From an uncultured Gammaproteobacteria bacterium (GTDB taxonomy: Bacteria > Pseudomonadota > Gammaproteobacteria > HK1): a stretch of DNA of 64,000 bases. The stretch covers positions 1,975,001 through 2,039,000 of the forward strand of contig OY282353.1 of assembly GCA_958295465.1 (NCBI GenBank), given 5' to 3'. Below, piece after piece: positions 41,629-50,363 of this stretch. A program made the translations under genes and the position numbers. The first letter of the stretch is position 1; every line of letters starts with the position of its first letter. The notes under the pieces are model-generated. The model had not been told where the DNA came from, ran no database searches, and saw only the letters and a list, made by a program, of their open reading frames with translations.

Positions 41629-44571
41629 TCAGGCAGCGCGGATCTGACACAGGGTGACCTTGGTCTCCTGCATCTGCGTCACCGAGTCGTAGCCATAGGT
41701 CATCGCGGTGTTGCAGGCATCACCGCGCACGTAGGGAGCGGCCCCCTCGGGATACTTCGCCACGAGATCCTCGCCCTGGAAGTAACCGCCGAAGTGGAAC
41801 GGCGTCCAGACCACCCCCGGAGCGACCCGGCGGGTGACCATGACTTTCGCCTTGATCGTCGCCGTGCCCTCGGTCGGGGTCTCGATCCAGACCATCTGGC
41901 CGTCCTTCAGACCGCGGTCGTTCGCGTCCTTGGGGTTGATCTCGACGAACATGTCCTGCTGCAGCTCCGCCAGCCACGCAGTGGAGCGCTGCTCCTCGCC
42001 ACCGCCTTCGTATTCGACGAGACGGCCGCTGGAGAAGATGAGCGGGAAGTTCTTCGAGTGGTCGGTGGCCTGGTACGAGGCATAGCGCGTCGGCAGCCGG
42101 TAGAACCGCTTGCGGTCCTCGTAGGTCGGGTACTTCTCGACCAGATCCCGATGCGGCGAGAACAGCGGCTCGCGATGGATCGGAACCGGGTCCGGGAACG
42201 TCCAGACCACGGCGCGAGCCTTGGCGTTGCCGAACGGTGCGCAACCATGGTTGATGGCCACGCGCTGGATGCCGCCGGAGAGGTCGGTCTTCCAGTTCTT
42301 CCCTTCCGCTGCCGCCTTCTCCTCCTCGGTGAGGTCGTCCCACCACCCGAGCTGCTTGAGCACCTTGTGGCTGAACTCGGGATAGCCGTCCTCGAGATCC
42401 GAGCTCACGCTGTGGACACCCTCGGCGAGCAGGTTCACGCCGTTGCGCTCGACGCCGAAACGCGCCCGGAACGTCAGGCCGCCGTCGCCGACCGCCATGC
42501 TCGGGTTGTAGAGCACCGGGGTCCCCGGATGCCCCTTCTTGGTGACCGTCTCGCCCTTGGTGTTGACGTAGGTGAACTCGGTGTCCGGGTTCCCCCACGA
42601 GGGCCACGGCATCCCGTAGAAGTCGCCGTCGGCGGGTCCGCCCTCGGCGCGGAGCGAGGTGGTGTCGAAGGTCTTGCGATGTTCGGCGTGCAGCCTCAGC
42701 CGCTCGGGGCTCTGGCCGGTGTAGCCGATCGTCCACATCCCCTTGTTGATCTCGCGGGTGATGTCCTCGACGTTCGGCTCGTCGGTCGTCGCGTTGACCT
42801 GGATGTTCTTGAACAGCTCGTCCGCGAAGCCGAGCTTGCGCGCGAACTTCGCCATGATGGTGTGATCCGGCAGCGACTCCCACACCGGATCGATGACCAG
42901 ATCGCGCCACTGGATCGAGCGGTTCGACGCGGTGACCGAGCCGTAGGTCTCGAACTGGGTCGAGGCCGGAAGGAGGTACGTCCCTTCCTTGCGATCGTTC
43001 ATGACCGCCGCGTGGGTCGGGTAGGGATCGACGATGACCATGAGATCGAGCTTCTCCATCGCCTTCTTCATCTCGATCCCGCGGGTCTGGCTGTTGACCG
43101 CGTGGCCCCAGAGCACCATCGCCCGCACGTTGTCCCGCTGGCCGATGTTGTCCTTGTCCTCGTTCACGCCGTCGATCCAGCGCGATACGGGGATCCCCTT
43201 GTAATTCATCGGCAGGATCTCTTTGCCCCCGTCGCCGATGACCGGAGTGGGGTCGAAGCGGGCCTTGAGCCAGTCGAGGTCCGTATCCCACACCCGCGCC
43301 CAGTGCGCCCACGAGCCCGGCTTCAGCCCGTAGTAGCCCGGGAGGGTATGCGAGAGGACGCCGAGGTCCGTCGCGCCCTGCACGTTGTCGTGGCCGCGGA
43401 AGATGTTCGCGCCGCCACCGGACTTGCCGATGTTGCCGAGTGCGAGCTGCAGTACGCAGTACGCGCGGGTGTTGTTGTTGCCGATGGTGTGCTGCGTCCC
43501 GCCCATGCACCAAACGATGGTGCCGGGCCGGTTCTCGGCCATCATCCGCGCCGCCGCCTTCATCGTCTCGCCCGGAACCCCGGTGACCCGCAGGGTCTCC
43601 TCCGGCGTCCACTTCTTCACCTCTTCGCGGATCTCGTCCATCCCGTAGACGCGCTGCCGGATGTACTCCTTGTCCTCCCAGCCGTTCTCGAAGATATGCC
43701 AGAGCATGCCCCACATCAGCCCCACGTCGGAGCCGGGACGGAGCTGCACGTGCAGGTCCGCGTGAGCGGCGGTGCGGGTGAAGCGCGGGTCGCAGACGAT
43801 CATCTTCGCGCCGTTCTCCTTCGCGCGGAGGATGTGCTGCATCGCCACGGGATGGGCCTCGGCCGGGTTGGACCCGACGAAGATCATCGCCTTGCAGTTG
43901 TGCATGTCGTTGTAGGAGTTGGTCATGGCGCCGTAGCCCCACGTGTTGGCAACTCCCGCGACCGTGGTCGAATGGCAGATGCGCGCCTGGTGGTCGACGT
44001 TGTTCGTCCCCCAGTACGCCGCGAACTTGCGGATGAGGTAGGACTGCTCGTTGCTGTGCTTGGCCGAGCCCAGCCAGTACACCGAATCGGGTCCCGATTC
44101 CTCGCGGATACGCAGCATGGCGTCGCCGATCTCGTCGATCGCGTCGTCCCACGACATGCGTTTCCACCTGCCTCCGGTGAGCTTCATCGGGTACTTGAGG
44201 CGGCGGGTGCCGATCCCGTGCTCGCGCACCGAGGCGCCCTTCGCACAGTGCGAGCCGAGGTTCAACGGAGAGTCGAAGTCGGGCTCCTGGCCCGTCCACA
44301 CCCCGTTCTGCACCTCGGCAATCACGCCGCAGCCGACCGAGCAGTGGGTACAGATGCTGCGCCGCATCTCGGTTGCCATGCCTGCCCGCGGTCCGTGGCC
44401 CGCCGCCGCACTCGCCTTGCGCATCATCGTCGGCGGCAGCATCGTCGCGACCGCTGCGCCTCCCATGGTCAGGCCGGAGCGCCGGAGGAAGGTCCGCCGT
44501 CCGATCGCATCGCGAGGCGCCGCGACATGGACGGAACCTTCGGGACGGCTACTCTTTCGAATGAGCTTCAT
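41629..44571 (-). CDS. Formate dehydrogenase alpha subunit, molybdenum (or tungsten) bis-MGD enzyme
   Basis: Catalytic subunit oxidising formate to CO2, 980 residues. A twin-arginine signal (GRRTFLRRSG, residues 24-33) sends the folded enzyme to the periplasm. A [4Fe-4S] site is formed by C74, C77, C81 and C109 (SICTHCSVGCG, GSHCAKGA). The metal ligand is Cys199 (ARICHSTTVAGVANTW), not selenocysteine, followed by the catalytic His200. The molybdopterin oxidoreductase domains then run to about residue 780 and a dinucleotide-binding C-terminal domain (FPLIFSSGRLVEYEGGGEEQ, EINPKDANDRGLKDGQMVWI). Its cofactor needs MobA/MobB and FdhD, both encoded nearby. Confidence 0.97.
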   Translation of the reverse strand: MKLIRKSSRPEGSVHVAAPRDAIGRRTFLRRSGLTMGGAAVATMLPPTMMRKASAAAGHGPRAGMATEMRRSICTHCSVGCGVIAEVQNGVWTGQEPDFDSPLNLGSHCAKGASVREHGIGTRRLKYPMKLTGGRWKRMSWDDAIDEIGDAMLRIREESGPDSVYWLGSAKHSNEQSYLIRKFAAYWGTNNVDHQARICHSTTVAGVANTWGYGAMTNSYNDMHNCKAMIFVGSNPAEAHPVAMQHILRAKENGAKMIVCDPRFTRTAAHADLHVQLRPGSDVGLMWGMLWHIFENGWEDKEYIRQRVYGMDEIREEVKKWTPEETLRVTGVPGETMKAAARMMAENRPGTIVWCMGGTQHTIGNNNTRAYCVLQLALGNIGKSGGGANIFRGHDNVQGATDLGVLSHTLPGYYGLKPGSWAHWARVWDTDLDWLKARFDPTPVIGDGGKEILPMNYKGIPVSRWIDGVNEDKDNIGQRDNVRAMVLWGHAVNSQTRGIEMKKAMEKLDLMVIVDPYPTHAAVMNDRKEGTYLLPASTQFETYGSVTASNRSIQWRDLVIDPVWESLPDHTIMAKFARKLGFADELFKNIQVNATTDEPNVEDITREINKGMWTIGYTGQSPERLRLHAEHRKTFDTTSLRAEGGPADGDFYGMPWPSWGNPDTEFTYVNTKGETVTKKGHPGTPVLYNPSMAVGDGGLTFRARFGVERNGVNLLAEGVHSVSSDLEDGYPEFSHKVLKQLGWWDDLTEEEKAAAEGKNWKTDLSGGIQRVAINHGCAPFGNAKARAVVWTFPDPVPIHREPLFSPHRDLVEKYPTYEDRKRFYRLPTRYASYQATDHSKNFPLIFSSGRLVEYEGGGEEQRSTAWLAELQQDMFVEINPKDANDRGLKDGQMVWIETPTEGTATIKAKVMVTRRVAPGVVWTPFHFGGYFQGEDLVAKYPEGAAPYVRGDACNTAMTYGYDSVTQMQETKVTLCQIRAA

Positions 44572-44594
44572 AGTGGTTCCTCCCTGCTGTGCGG

Positions 44595-44810
44595 TCAGAA
44601 TCGGGCGAGCCGATAGTACCGCTCGATGTGATCCGTCATGCGGTAGCCCCGGGACTCCGGCGCCGCCTCCAAGGCGGGCGCGATGGCCGGATCGTCGGTG
44701 CTGGCGGCTGCCGTGCCCGCCGCTGCTGCCACGGTGACCGCACCGCCGGTCGCCGCCGCTCGTTTCAGGAACTCGCGCCTGCCGTGCGGTTCCGAGCTTG
44801 TCGTCTTCAT
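44595..44810 (-). CDS. Short Tat-signal protein of the formate dehydrogenase region
   Basis: 71 residues from ATG at 44810 (MKTTSSEPHGRREFLKRAAA). A twin-arginine motif GRREFLKR precedes a hydrophobic stretch (ATGGAVTVAAAAGTAAAS). The C-terminal part (ESRGYRMTDHIERYYRLARF) is the conserved end of the small formate-dehydrogenase-linked Tat proteins. It lies directly upstream of the alpha subunit (23 bases). Its function is not known; it is presumed to help in enzyme export or assembly. Confidence 0.88.
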   Translation of the reverse strand: MKTTSSEPHGRREFLKRAAATGGAVTVAAAAGTAAASTDDPAIAPALEAAPESRGYRMTDHIERYYRLARF

Positions 44811-44866
44811 GCCTGCCTCCTCTTCGTGATCGCTGCCGCCGCCATCACGGCGGACGGCTTCGGGGT

Positions 44867-45499
44867 TCAAACGACAATCGAAAGGTACTGCATCTCAAAC
44901 ACCATGAACCGATCGCCGAACTGCCCCACGGATCGGTAGAAACGCGCCGAATCGGCCGTTTGCAGATCCGCGAAGAACGTACGCATCCACGTTGCGACGT
45001 GGCGATCGAAAAAGCGCCGCTGAACATCGAAGCCGTGCTCCGGAGAGGCGGCGATGAGCGCCATCGTCTCCAGCAGCGCGGCGGCGTGATCCTCGGGCTC
45101 CTTCACTTCGTCCTGTCGCTCGAAGCCGAGAGCGGCGAGGTCGGTCCGGAGCGCCGCGAGCGGCTTGTCCATCACGAAGCCGGTGAGGTACCACGAACCG
45201 TAGGGGATGAGTTCTCCGCGGCCGACCCCGATGAACAGATCGTGGTACTCGTCGTCGACGGCGTCGGCATCCGCGCGTTGCGCCGCGTGCTTGAGTGCTT
45301 CCCAAGCAGTGCCGAGTCCGTCGGCGGAGGGAATTTCGATGCCCGCCAGCAGATCGAAGAGCTCGCTACGTGGGGGGTTGGCGAGCAATGCGCCGAGCAG
45401 GCCGTAGGTGTTGGCCCGCACCCCGTCGCCGTCCGCAACGCTCGGCGACGGGACGGTTTCAGCGTCCATACCGGACCTGATGTCGAGAGCCGGTTCCAT
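44867..45499 (-). CDS. TorD/DmsD-family chaperone for formate dehydrogenase
   Basis: A helical cytoplasmic protein of 210 residues that binds the Tat signal of the molybdoenzyme until its cofactor is loaded. Family features: NTYGLLGALLANPPRSELFD near the start, DAVDDEYHDLFIGVGRGELI then PYGSWYLTGFVMDKPLAALR in the middle, and TFFADLQTADSARFYRSVGQ near the end. It lies between the polyferredoxin and the small Tat protein. A 212-base AT-richer gap upstream of it may hold a promoter, though no clear -35/-10 pair was found. Confidence 0.9.
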   Translation of the reverse strand: MEPALDIRSGMDAETVPSPSVADGDGVRANTYGLLGALLANPPRSELFDLLAGIEIPSADGLGTAWEALKHAAQRADADAVDDEYHDLFIGVGRGELIPYGSWYLTGFVMDKPLAALRTDLAALGFERQDEVKEPEDHAAALLETMALIAASPEHGFDVQRRFFDRHVATWMRTFFADLQTADSARFYRSVGQFGDRFMVFEMQYLSIVV

Positions 45500-45711
45500 C
45501 GCTGTTCCTGTTGCTCCCGGAAAGCCGGCGCAAAACTATTCGGAAACCTTGCGGCAGACTCCAACCCCGGCTGAATACGAGAGCAGTGGAAGAAATGACG
45601 CTTCGGACCATACACCGAACCATGTGCGAAGAAAAGCCCGGAGTCCTCTTGCCAATTGCTCACTTTGGTCCATTTTCGGGTAGTTTCCGGTCCAGATCTG
45701 CTGAATTGGCC

Positions 45712-47391
45712 TCACTCCCGAGCAGCAACCTCGCTCCTGAACATGTCCTTGACCCGACAATCCTCGCACATCCTCAGCCGTGCCAGGGCGCCCGGTGCCT
45801 GGAACATGGAGTGGCCCGCAAGTCGTTGCTGCATGCGCATCACCACCGAGGTGGTGCCGAACACCTTGCCACAGCTCACACAGCGGAAAGGCTGGTCCTC
45901 GTTGAGGGTACGGGGACGGCGCCGGGCTTCGCGGTCGAAGAGGTAGCGCGGACTGCGGGTGACGCAGGACTCGGGGCATGCCCGCTCGCACAGGCCGCAC
46001 TGCACGCAGTTCATCTCGATGAACGAGAGGCGGGGCTCGTCGCCTCCCGCCTGCAGGGCCGATGCGGGACATACCGACACGCACGCCATGCACAGCGTGC
46101 ACGCGCCACCGTCGACGCCGATCTTTCCGAACGGCGCGGCAGGCGGAAGATCGGCGACCTCCGGCCGCCGCGGCGCGTGCTCGTAGAGGTGGTCGAGCGC
46201 CAGCCGTATGTCAGTGCGTTTCTCGCCGGACGTTGCGAACGTCGCCGGTGGGTCGGTGGCGGGATCGGAAGCCGCATGCAGAGCGAGAGCGAGCGCCTCA
46301 CCATCAGCGACGAGCGACAACAGAGCCGGCGGATACCCCATCGACTCAAGTATCGTGCGGGTGACGCCGATCTGCACATCGAGCTCGCGCCGGACGGAGC
46401 CCGGCACCCGGGCCGGCGCCAGCATCACGACCCGCGCGCCCCATGCGATGCATGCCGTCCAGACGTCCATTCCGATCGAGCCGACTTCTTCGACCGCCCA
46501 CGGGATGACCGATTCAGGCGCCTCGTGCGCAACGCGCGCCCACAGGCCGGCCCCGGTCTCCGCATCGTGAAACAGGAGCGCCGGCTCCCGTCCCCCGGCT
46601 TCCCGGTAGGCGACGAGAGCCGTGCGCAGCGCCGCGAGCTGACCTCCCGGCGGCGGATACGCATAGGTCATCGCTCCGGTTGGACACGCGCTCGCGCAGA
46701 CCCCTGCCCCCTGGCATAGATACGGATTCACCTCCACGCGCTCTCCGATCGAGCGGATGGCCCCGGTCGGGCAGGCATCGAGACAGCGGGTGCACCCGCG
46801 GATGCCGGCCGCGCCGTGCGCGCAGATGTCCGGGTCGTAGCCGAAGTAGCGGGGCTTCTCGAACTCGCCGACGAGGTCCGCCGCCTGCTCGATCGCCTCC
46901 GCCAGCGCCGCCTCGTCGCCGCGCGGCGCAAAGTAGCCCGGTGGAAGAATCTCGTGCGCAAAGGCAGGCTCGGGTCGCAGATCGATGACGATGTCGAACG
47001 GCTTGTTCCCGGTGAGCGGCGACGGGGCGACGACGATCGGCGAGCCGTCACTCTCCGCGTGCAGCGTGAATGCGCCGAGATGTCCTTCCACCGCGGTAAT
47101 CGCGGCATGGAGGATCCGTGCTGCGCCGGGGCCCGAGGCGGCGTCACCCGGAGGCGCGACGATCACCGCCTCGAGTGTGCCCTCGATCCGCTCGGCCGCC
47201 GAAGACGATTCGGCTACCGAACCGACAAGAGCGAGACGCCCGGACGAGACGTAGCTGACGAGACCGGTGGGAGCGACGGTGGCATTCCGCGCCTCGGTGA
47301 GGGCGCGGGCACGCGCGGCGCCGTCTCTGGTCGTCGCGGGCAACGAGGGTTCAAGGGCACCTGCCCCGGTATCCGTTTCGCTCATGTTCAC
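45712..47391 (-). CDS. Polyferredoxin-like 4Fe-4S protein of the formate dehydrogenase operon
   Basis: A 559-residue protein with a long N-terminal domain lacking Cys, then [4Fe-4S] motifs. The first pair is CTRCLDACPTGAI and CQGAGVCASACPTGAM (about 230-270). The second pair, near the C-terminus, is CTLCMACVSVCPASAL and CVQCGLCERACPESCV. The end (CVSCGKVF with CEDCRVKDMF) looks like a metal-binding knuckle. It is a typical gene of this operon type in many proteobacteria. It may provide electrons or deliver clusters to the dehydrogenase; that is not established. Its stop lies 212 bases upstream of the chaperone gene. Confidence 0.88.
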   Translation of the reverse strand: MNMSETDTGAGALEPSLPATTRDGAARARALTEARNATVAPTGLVSYVSSGRLALVGSVAESSSAAERIEGTLEAVIVAPPGDAASGPGAARILHAAITAVEGHLGAFTLHAESDGSPIVVAPSPLTGNKPFDIVIDLRPEPAFAHEILPPGYFAPRGDEAALAEAIEQAADLVGEFEKPRYFGYDPDICAHGAAGIRGCTRCLDACPTGAIRSIGERVEVNPYLCQGAGVCASACPTGAMTYAYPPPGGQLAALRTALVAYREAGGREPALLFHDAETGAGLWARVAHEAPESVIPWAVEEVGSIGMDVWTACIAWGARVVMLAPARVPGSVRRELDVQIGVTRTILESMGYPPALLSLVADGEALALALHAASDPATDPPATFATSGEKRTDIRLALDHLYEHAPRRPEVADLPPAAPFGKIGVDGGACTLCMACVSVCPASALQAGGDEPRLSFIEMNCVQCGLCERACPESCVTRSPRYLFDREARRRPRTLNEDQPFRCVSCGKVFGTTSVVMRMQQRLAGHSMFQAPGALARLRMCEDCRVKDMFRSEVAARE

Positions 47392-48083
47392 CCGAGACTC
47401 GACTCGCCGGCATTTTCGGTCGAATCGGCGGCGTCCTCGCCCGCGACGTCCTCCGGAGGCTCGGAGCCCGTGACTGCCGGAGAGTCGGCAGGCGCGGTCC
47501 CGGGAGGATCTTCTTCCGCCATGCTCGTCGTCTCCTCGTCCGCATGCGCAAGATGCTCGCCTTCGCCCCGATCCGATTCGTCCCGGAGCCCGGACGCCGG
47601 CTCCGCTTCGGCCCGCGCCTGCTTCGCACGCTCCGCTTCCATCTCCGCCTGGTGCTTCATGTCGGATGTCACGATGTCGCCAAGGGCCTGGAACGACGTG
47701 AAGTCGTCGTCGTAATCGTCGAGCCCGTCGGGGACGTTGAACACCGCGCTCGTGAACAGCTTGCGCAACGCGCGCCGCCGCAGCCCTTCGGTGACCCCCG
47801 GGGAGAGGAAGCCGCTGTAGTCGCTGTCCTCGCCGAGACTGTCGAGGGGCGGCATGTCCTCGTCGGTCAGTACCTTCGCCTCCTCGACGGCCGGCCCGGA
47901 CGCACCGTCGCCCGAATCCCGAACGTCCGGCGACCCTTGGGGCGTTCCTGCCCGCCGGGTCTCGGCCGCCGCCTGCTCTTCACGGGCGACTTCGCGTCGG
48001 CGCCGCGACCAGCGCCGCAGCGGTCCCTCGGCGTCGAGGCCGGTCCGGGTTTCAGTGGAGACGCCGCGATCCTTGGCGTTCAC
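47388..48083 (-). CDS. DUF3306-domain protein
   Basis: About 231 residues from a GTG at 48083 preceded by GGAGG. The conserved core is RRWSRRRREVAREEQAA near the start and SDYSGFLSPGVTEGLRRRAL then RKLFTSAVFNVPDGLDDYDD DFTS in the middle. The C-terminal third is an acidic low-complexity tail (DEETTSMAEEDPPGTAPADS). It overlaps both neighbours: the DUF3305 gene upstream by 32 bases and the polyferredoxin start by 4. This DUF is a known companion of periplasmic formate dehydrogenase operons; its job is unknown. Confidence 0.88.
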   Translation of the reverse strand: MNAKDRGVSTETRTGLDAEGPLRRWSRRRREVAREEQAAAETRRAGTPQGSPDVRDSGDGASGPAVEEAKVLTDEDMPPLDSLGEDSDYSGFLSPGVTEGLRRRALRKLFTSAVFNVPDGLDDYDDDFTSFQALGDIVTSDMKHQAEMEAERAKQARAEAEPASGLRDESDRGEGEHLAHADEETTSMAEEDPPGTAPADSPAVTGSEPPEDVAGEDAADSTENAGESSLG

Positions 48084-48603
48084 GTGCAGTGTCCTCCGCT
48101 TCCCGCGTCCAATCCTCGCGCTTGCGCTTCTTCTTGACCTCCGGCTCGTAGTTCTCGACCACGTAGCGCTCCACCCACTCGACGATCTTTTCGGGCATCG
48201 GCACGGAGTAGACCGGATCGTCGGACTCCAGATGCGCATTCGCCTCGTCCTGGCTTGCGGTCACGATGGCCGGGATCAGCTCGACCTCGCCTTCTTCGTC
48301 CTCGTCCCCTTCGAAGCACACCACGAAGAGGGAGGGCCGCTCGCTCAGCAGGTTGTACCAGTAGCTCTCGCAGCCGTCCGGGAACAGCTCGACCACGAGG
48401 CCGGGCCAGAGGTAGCGCCGGCACTCGTCGTCCTCGTGCACCAGTGTGGCTGCGCCGCGCTCGGAGACGACTTCCTCGCCGGCTACTGCCGCAACCGCTT
48501 CCCACTGCACCTGCGACCATGGACCGACCCGCGCAATACGCCGCTCCAGCACCACCGACACCGGGATGCGGAGCGATTTCCGAGCAGTGCTCTCGCCGGA
48601 CAT
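48052..48603 (-). CDS. DUF3305-domain protein
   Basis: 183 residues, first gene of the minus-strand formate dehydrogenase operon. Core: RIPVSVVLERRIARVGPWSQ VQWEAVAA at the start, then CRRYLWPGLVVELFPDGCES YWYNLLSERPSLFVV, and SVPMPEKIVEWVERYVVENY. The C-terminal region is basic and charged. It overlaps the DUF3306 gene, so the two are translated together. Known only as a conserved partner of formate dehydrogenase genes. Confidence 0.9.
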   Translation of the reverse strand: MSGESTARKSLRIPVSVVLERRIARVGPWSQVQWEAVAAVAGEEVVSERGAATLVHEDDECRRYLWPGLVVELFPDGCESYWYNLLSERPSLFVVCFEGDEDEEGEVELIPAIVTASQDEANAHLESDDPVYSVPMPEKIVEWVERYVVENYEPEVKKKRKREDWTREAEDTARERQGSRRLH

Positions 48604-48638
48604 CGATCGTCGAACCGCCTGCGAAAACCATCAGAATC

Positions 48639-48659
48639 GACATGTAAACATAGCATGTC
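48639..48659. promoter_or_regulatory. Candidate operator, GACATG-N9-CATGTC dyad
   Basis: A 6-bp inverted repeat with a 9-base spacer lies 36 bases upstream of the DUF3305 start, in the 245-base divergent region between the formate dehydrogenase operon and fdhD. Its place fits a regulator site, but the half-site is short and no matching regulator is known here. Confidence 0.3.
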
Positions 48660-48848
48660 CGGAGCGCGGTCCTGCATCATGACCTCGTCGCGACACACTC
48701 TTGTAGCCTCGCGACCGCTCCGGCCGGACCATCGGACGGCCCGCGGCGCCGCCCCGGACGGCCCGGTGGTCGACCGGCCGCGGCGGAAACCCCGGCCTTG
48801 CCGTTGCTTGCGTATACTCCGGGGACGGAACGGTCGAGACGCGGGACG

Positions 48849-49790
48849 ATGGATTCCAACACCCGGCCATATCGCCCCGAGATGACCCAGGCGGGGCTCG
48901 CTCCCACCCATGCGGTGCGCGCCGTCGACGAGTACGGCGACACCCGCGATCTTCGCGTGGCCGGAGAATTCCCGCTCACGATCAAGGTCGACGACCGGGA
49001 GGTGGTGACCCTGATGACCCTCGGCACCTGGCCCGAGGCTCTCACCCTGGGCTACCTCCGCAACCAGCGGCTCGTCGAAGATCTCGAGGAAATCCGCTCG
49101 GTGGACGTCGACTGGGACCGCGAGCAGGTCAACGTATCGACGTTCGGCGGCGAAGGCATCATCGACTGGGAGCAGAAGCTCTCCAAGCGCACCGTGACCA
49201 CCGGCTGCGGCCAGGGAACGGTGTTCAGTTGCACCCTCGACAAGCTCTACGAGATGCGGCTCCCCGAGGTGCGTCTCACCCAGTCGAGCATCTACGGACT
49301 CCTCAAGTCGATCTCCTCGTACAACGAGATCTACAAGCAGGCGGGGGCGGTGCACGGCTGTGCGTTGTGCCGCGGCACCGAGATCATCACGTTCATCGAG
49401 GACGTGGGACGGCACAACGCGGCCGACGCGATCTCCGGACTGATGTGGCTGGACCGGGTGAGCGGCGCCGACAAGATCTTCTACACGACCGGGAGGCTCA
49501 CCTCCGAGATCGTGATGAAGGCGGCGCACATGGGGATCCCCGCCATCCTCTCGCGTTCCGGGGTGACCCACATGGGACTGGAGCTCGCCGGTGATCTCGG
49601 GGTGATCATGATCGCGCGGGCGAAGGGCCGGCACTTCCTCGTCTACAACGGCGCCGACCGGATCGAGTTCGACGCGGTCCCCGAGCGCCGGCCGGTGCCG
49701 GCCGGCCGGTCCACGCCGGCGACACCCTCCATGCCGGCCGGACCGTCCGCACCGGAGCCGCCTTCCGCCGAGGCACCACTTCAGGTCTGA
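48849..49790 (+). CDS. fdhD: FdhD sulfurtransferase for formate dehydrogenase activation
   Basis: Cytoplasmic protein that transfers sulfur from a Cys desulfurase to the Mo cofactor of formate dehydrogenase. 313 residues from ATG at 48849. Recognisable parts: PLTIKVDDREVVTLMTLGTW PEALTLGYLR, the redox-active Cys motif AVHGCALCRGTEI, EDVGRHNAADAISG, and FYTTGRLTSEIVMKAAHMGI PAILSRSG. A Pro/Ala-rich tail of about 40 residues (RSTPATPSMPAGPSAPEPPS) is added at the C-terminus. It is divergent from the dehydrogenase operon. Confidence 0.95.
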   Translation: MDSNTRPYRPEMTQAGLAPTHAVRAVDEYGDTRDLRVAGEFPLTIKVDDREVVTLMTLGTWPEALTLGYLRNQRLVEDLEEIRSVDVDWDREQVNVSTFGGEGIIDWEQKLSKRTVTTGCGQGTVFSCTLDKLYEMRLPEVRLTQSSIYGLLKSISSYNEIYKQAGAVHGCALCRGTEIITFIEDVGRHNAADAISGLMWLDRVSGADKIFYTTGRLTSEIVMKAAHMGIPAILSRSGVTHMGLELAGDLGVIMIARAKGRHFLVYNGADRIEFDAVPERRPVPAGRSTPATPSMPAGPSAPEPPSAEAPLQV

Positions 49791-49798
49791 ACGGAAGG

Positions 49799-50254
49799 AT
49801 GCCGGCGTTCCGCTTCCGCTCTTCTCCATTCGGCGGGCATCAACGGGGAAACGGGCGCTGGCGGCCCGCCAAGCGCCACGACGTTTCGGCGCCGGGGATG
49901 CTCACCGTCGACGAAGCCGACCAGACCGCCCTGCGCTACCGGGAACCGACACCGCATCGCCCGAAAGTCATGTTCGCGACCTCCTCGGTCGAAGCCGTAC
50001 GCAGCATGGTCGCCCTCAACATGGGGATCACGATCCTCTCGAACATGGTCTACCGGCCTTGGTCGCTCGAAGGACAGCACGTGGAAGTGCGTCCGGTCAC
50101 CGATCACGTGCCGACGATGGACGTCGGCCTCGCCTGGCGGCGGGACACGGAGATGTCGCCGCCGGTGCGCGTGTTCTACGAATACCTGGACAGGACGTTC
50201 AGGGGCTCCGGCCACGGATTCGTCAACGCCGACGTTTCCCCCCGCAACGCATGA
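49799..50254 (+). pseudogene. LysR-family regulator, C-terminal fragment
   Basis: The frame contains the effector-binding end of a LysR-type regulator (PKVMFATSSVEAVRSMVALN MGITILSNMVYRPWSLEGQH, then RDTEMSPPVRVFYEYLDRTF). The DNA-binding helix-turn-helix and the first half of the effector domain (about 180 residues) are missing. The frame begins 8 bases after the fdhD stop with unrelated sequence. A small truncated product is possible but regulation by it is not. Confidence 0.7.
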
Positions 50255-50363
50255 GACGATCGAAGAGGCAGGCCGTGGTTCGGGCCGGTCATCCTGCCGG
50301 AGCGGTCTGCCCGCCCCGGTCCTCGCGGGAGCGGGAAGAGGCGCGGTGCGGATCGCGCACGCC

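Noticed and set aside
43960-43990. Possible selenocysteine codon at the formate dehydrogenase active site
   Set aside because: The codon at the metal-ligand position encodes Cys (ARICHSTT), so no selenocysteine insertion is needed.
41794-44616. A 940-codon open frame antisense to formate dehydrogenase alpha
   Set aside because: Shadow of a long GC-rich gene; the sense frame has complete catalytic motifs.
45500-45711. A sigma-54 or sigma-70 promoter in the AT-richer gap before the chaperone gene
   Set aside because: Candidate GG and GC elements did not have the right spacing and no convincing -35/-10 pair was found, so no promoter was listed.
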